Positions 5,406 to 6,012 of a DNA stretch of 6,012 bases are shown here, piece after piece. This DNA is from Spartobacteria bacterium (lineage in GTDB: Bacteria > Verrucomicrobiota > Verrucomicrobiia > Chthoniobacterales > UBA10450). The DNA is taken from assembly GCA_003445855.1 (NCBI GenBank), contig DMCG01000074.1, positions 1,567-7,578 of the forward strand, read 5' to 3'. Every line of letters starts with the position of its first letter. The stretch's first letter is position 1. The position numbers and the translations under genes were made by a program. The notes beneath the pieces were generated by a model. The model was given only the letters and a program-made list of their open reading frames with translations, did not search any database and was not told where the DNA came from.

Positions 5406-6012
5406 ATGCGCAAAATCGCGGCTTATTTTTTGGTTCTGTTCGTGGGAATCGGCAGCCTTTTCGCCCAGAAACGAGACATCACCGAGAAAGATCTTTGGAA
5501 CTTTGTCTGGATCGGCGATCCGCAAGTTTCCCCGGATGGATCGCGGGTTGCCTTTGTGCGCGTGACGGTGAACGAAAAGAAAGAAGGCTATAACACTTCG
5601 ATCTGGTCGGTGCCGACGGCAGGCGGCGAAGAACCGCATCAATTGACCAAAGGCGACCATGATTCAACGCCGTGCTGGTCGCCGGATGGAAAGTATTTGC
5701 TTTTCCTGCGCGCGACCGAAAAGGACGGCAAGCCGGAGCCGCCGCAATTGTCGATCTTGCCGATGGCCGGCGGCGATTCGTTTTCGTTTACCGATCTTCC
5801 CAAAGGCGCCGGCAATCCAGCGTGGTCGCCGGATGGAAAATCGATCGCATTCACGAGCGACACGAACGCCGATGATTTGGCGAAACAGGAAAAGAAAAAA
5901 CGCACGGAAGAGGAATTAAAGAAAGCGGTGACCGAAATGTCCCCTTCAAGCGAACCTTCAAAGAAACCCACGGAAAAAAACGGCGCGGCCAGGGACGAAG
6001 GCGAGAAAGCGG
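5406..6012 (+). CDS. Secreted S9-family (prolyl oligopeptidase-type) peptidase, N-terminal part (3' truncated by window edge)
   Basis: An open frame from ATG 5406 to the window end (202 complete codons). Residues 1-20 are a signal peptide: MRK, a hydrophobic core and LFA before Gln21, indicating export. The start of a beta-propeller follows, with three TolB/WD40-like PD40 motifs: VSPDGSRVAF at 41-50, WSPDGKYLLF at 91-100 and WSPDGKSIAF at 140-149. The opening DLWNFVWIGDPQVSPDG is typical of S9 peptidases (acylaminoacyl-peptidase or dipeptidyl-peptidase-like), whose Ser-Asp-His hydrolase domain would lie beyond the window. From about 158 a long Lys/Glu-rich, Ser/Pro-containing stretch begins, probably a solvent-exposed insertion between propeller blades. 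A TolB-like propeller protein without a peptidase domain cannot be excluded. No Shine-Dalgarno is visible. It is on the same strand as icd but with 89 bp and a repeat between them. Confidence 0.85.
   Translation, partial: MRKIAAYFLVLFVGIGSLFAQKRDITEKDLWNFVWIGDPQVSPDGSRVAFVRVTVNEKKEGYNTSIWSVPTAGGEEPHQLTKGDHDSTPCWSPDGKYLLFLRATEKDGKPEPPQLSILPMAGGDSFSFTDLPKGAGNPAWSPDGKSIAFTSDTNADDLAKQEKKKRTEEELKKAVTEMSPSSEPSKKPTEKNGAARDEGEKA

Noticed and set aside
5639..5971. Minus-strand and alternative plus-strand frames at 5328-5971
   Set aside because: The plus-strand frame from 5406 has a signal peptide and three SPDG propeller motifs; the others are its shadows.

Overview
The window looks like a stretch of an ordinary bacterial chromosome, probably from the Verrucomicrobiota (Chthoniobacterales or 'Udaeobacter'-like soil lineages). 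That assignment is an inference. It rests on a 57-bp palindromic repeat of a style I associate with Verrucomicrobiota and Planctomycetota, on the near absence of Shine-Dalgarno sequences, and on the mix of genes. Nothing here proves a taxon.

Layout: (1) 1-1656, plus strand, is the 3' part of metH (cobalamin-dependent methionine synthase: B12-binding and reactivation domains), with a palindromic repeat inserted in frame in its coding sequence. (2) 1653-2549, minus strand, is a membrane acyl-CoA/fatty-acid desaturase that converges on metH with a 4-nt overlap. (3) 2550-2753 is an intergenic region with an AT-rich core and repeated motifs. (4) 2754-3209 is the unusual part. It holds a 5' fragment of tRNA-Pro joined to a 14-bp perfect palindrome, then a complete tRNA-Pro(UGG), then a small GIY-YIG nuclease frame starting 7 nt after the tRNA, then the same palindrome again, joined to the last 12 nt of tRNA-Pro. 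(5) 3227-3748 is a small secreted protein whose frame is continuous with the GIY-YIG frame. (6) 3836-3907 is tRNA-Glu(CUC), with a possible promoter. (7) 4006-5316 is icd, NADP-type isocitrate dehydrogenase. (8) 5325-5357 is a dispersed-repeat-like segment. (9) 5406 to the window end is the start of a secreted S9-type peptidase with TolB-like propeller repeats.

MetH (methionine and one-carbon metabolism), the desaturase (membrane lipid fluidity), Icd (TCA cycle) and the peptidase are housekeeping or catabolic genes. They share no obvious pathway and do not form one operon. The system-like part is the tRNA-Pro/GIY-YIG module at 2754-3209: a nuclease gene and an intact tRNA lie between the split ends of a second tRNA copy, bounded by 21-bp direct repeats. 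It could be a small mobile or recombining cassette that targets a tRNA gene and carries a replacement copy.
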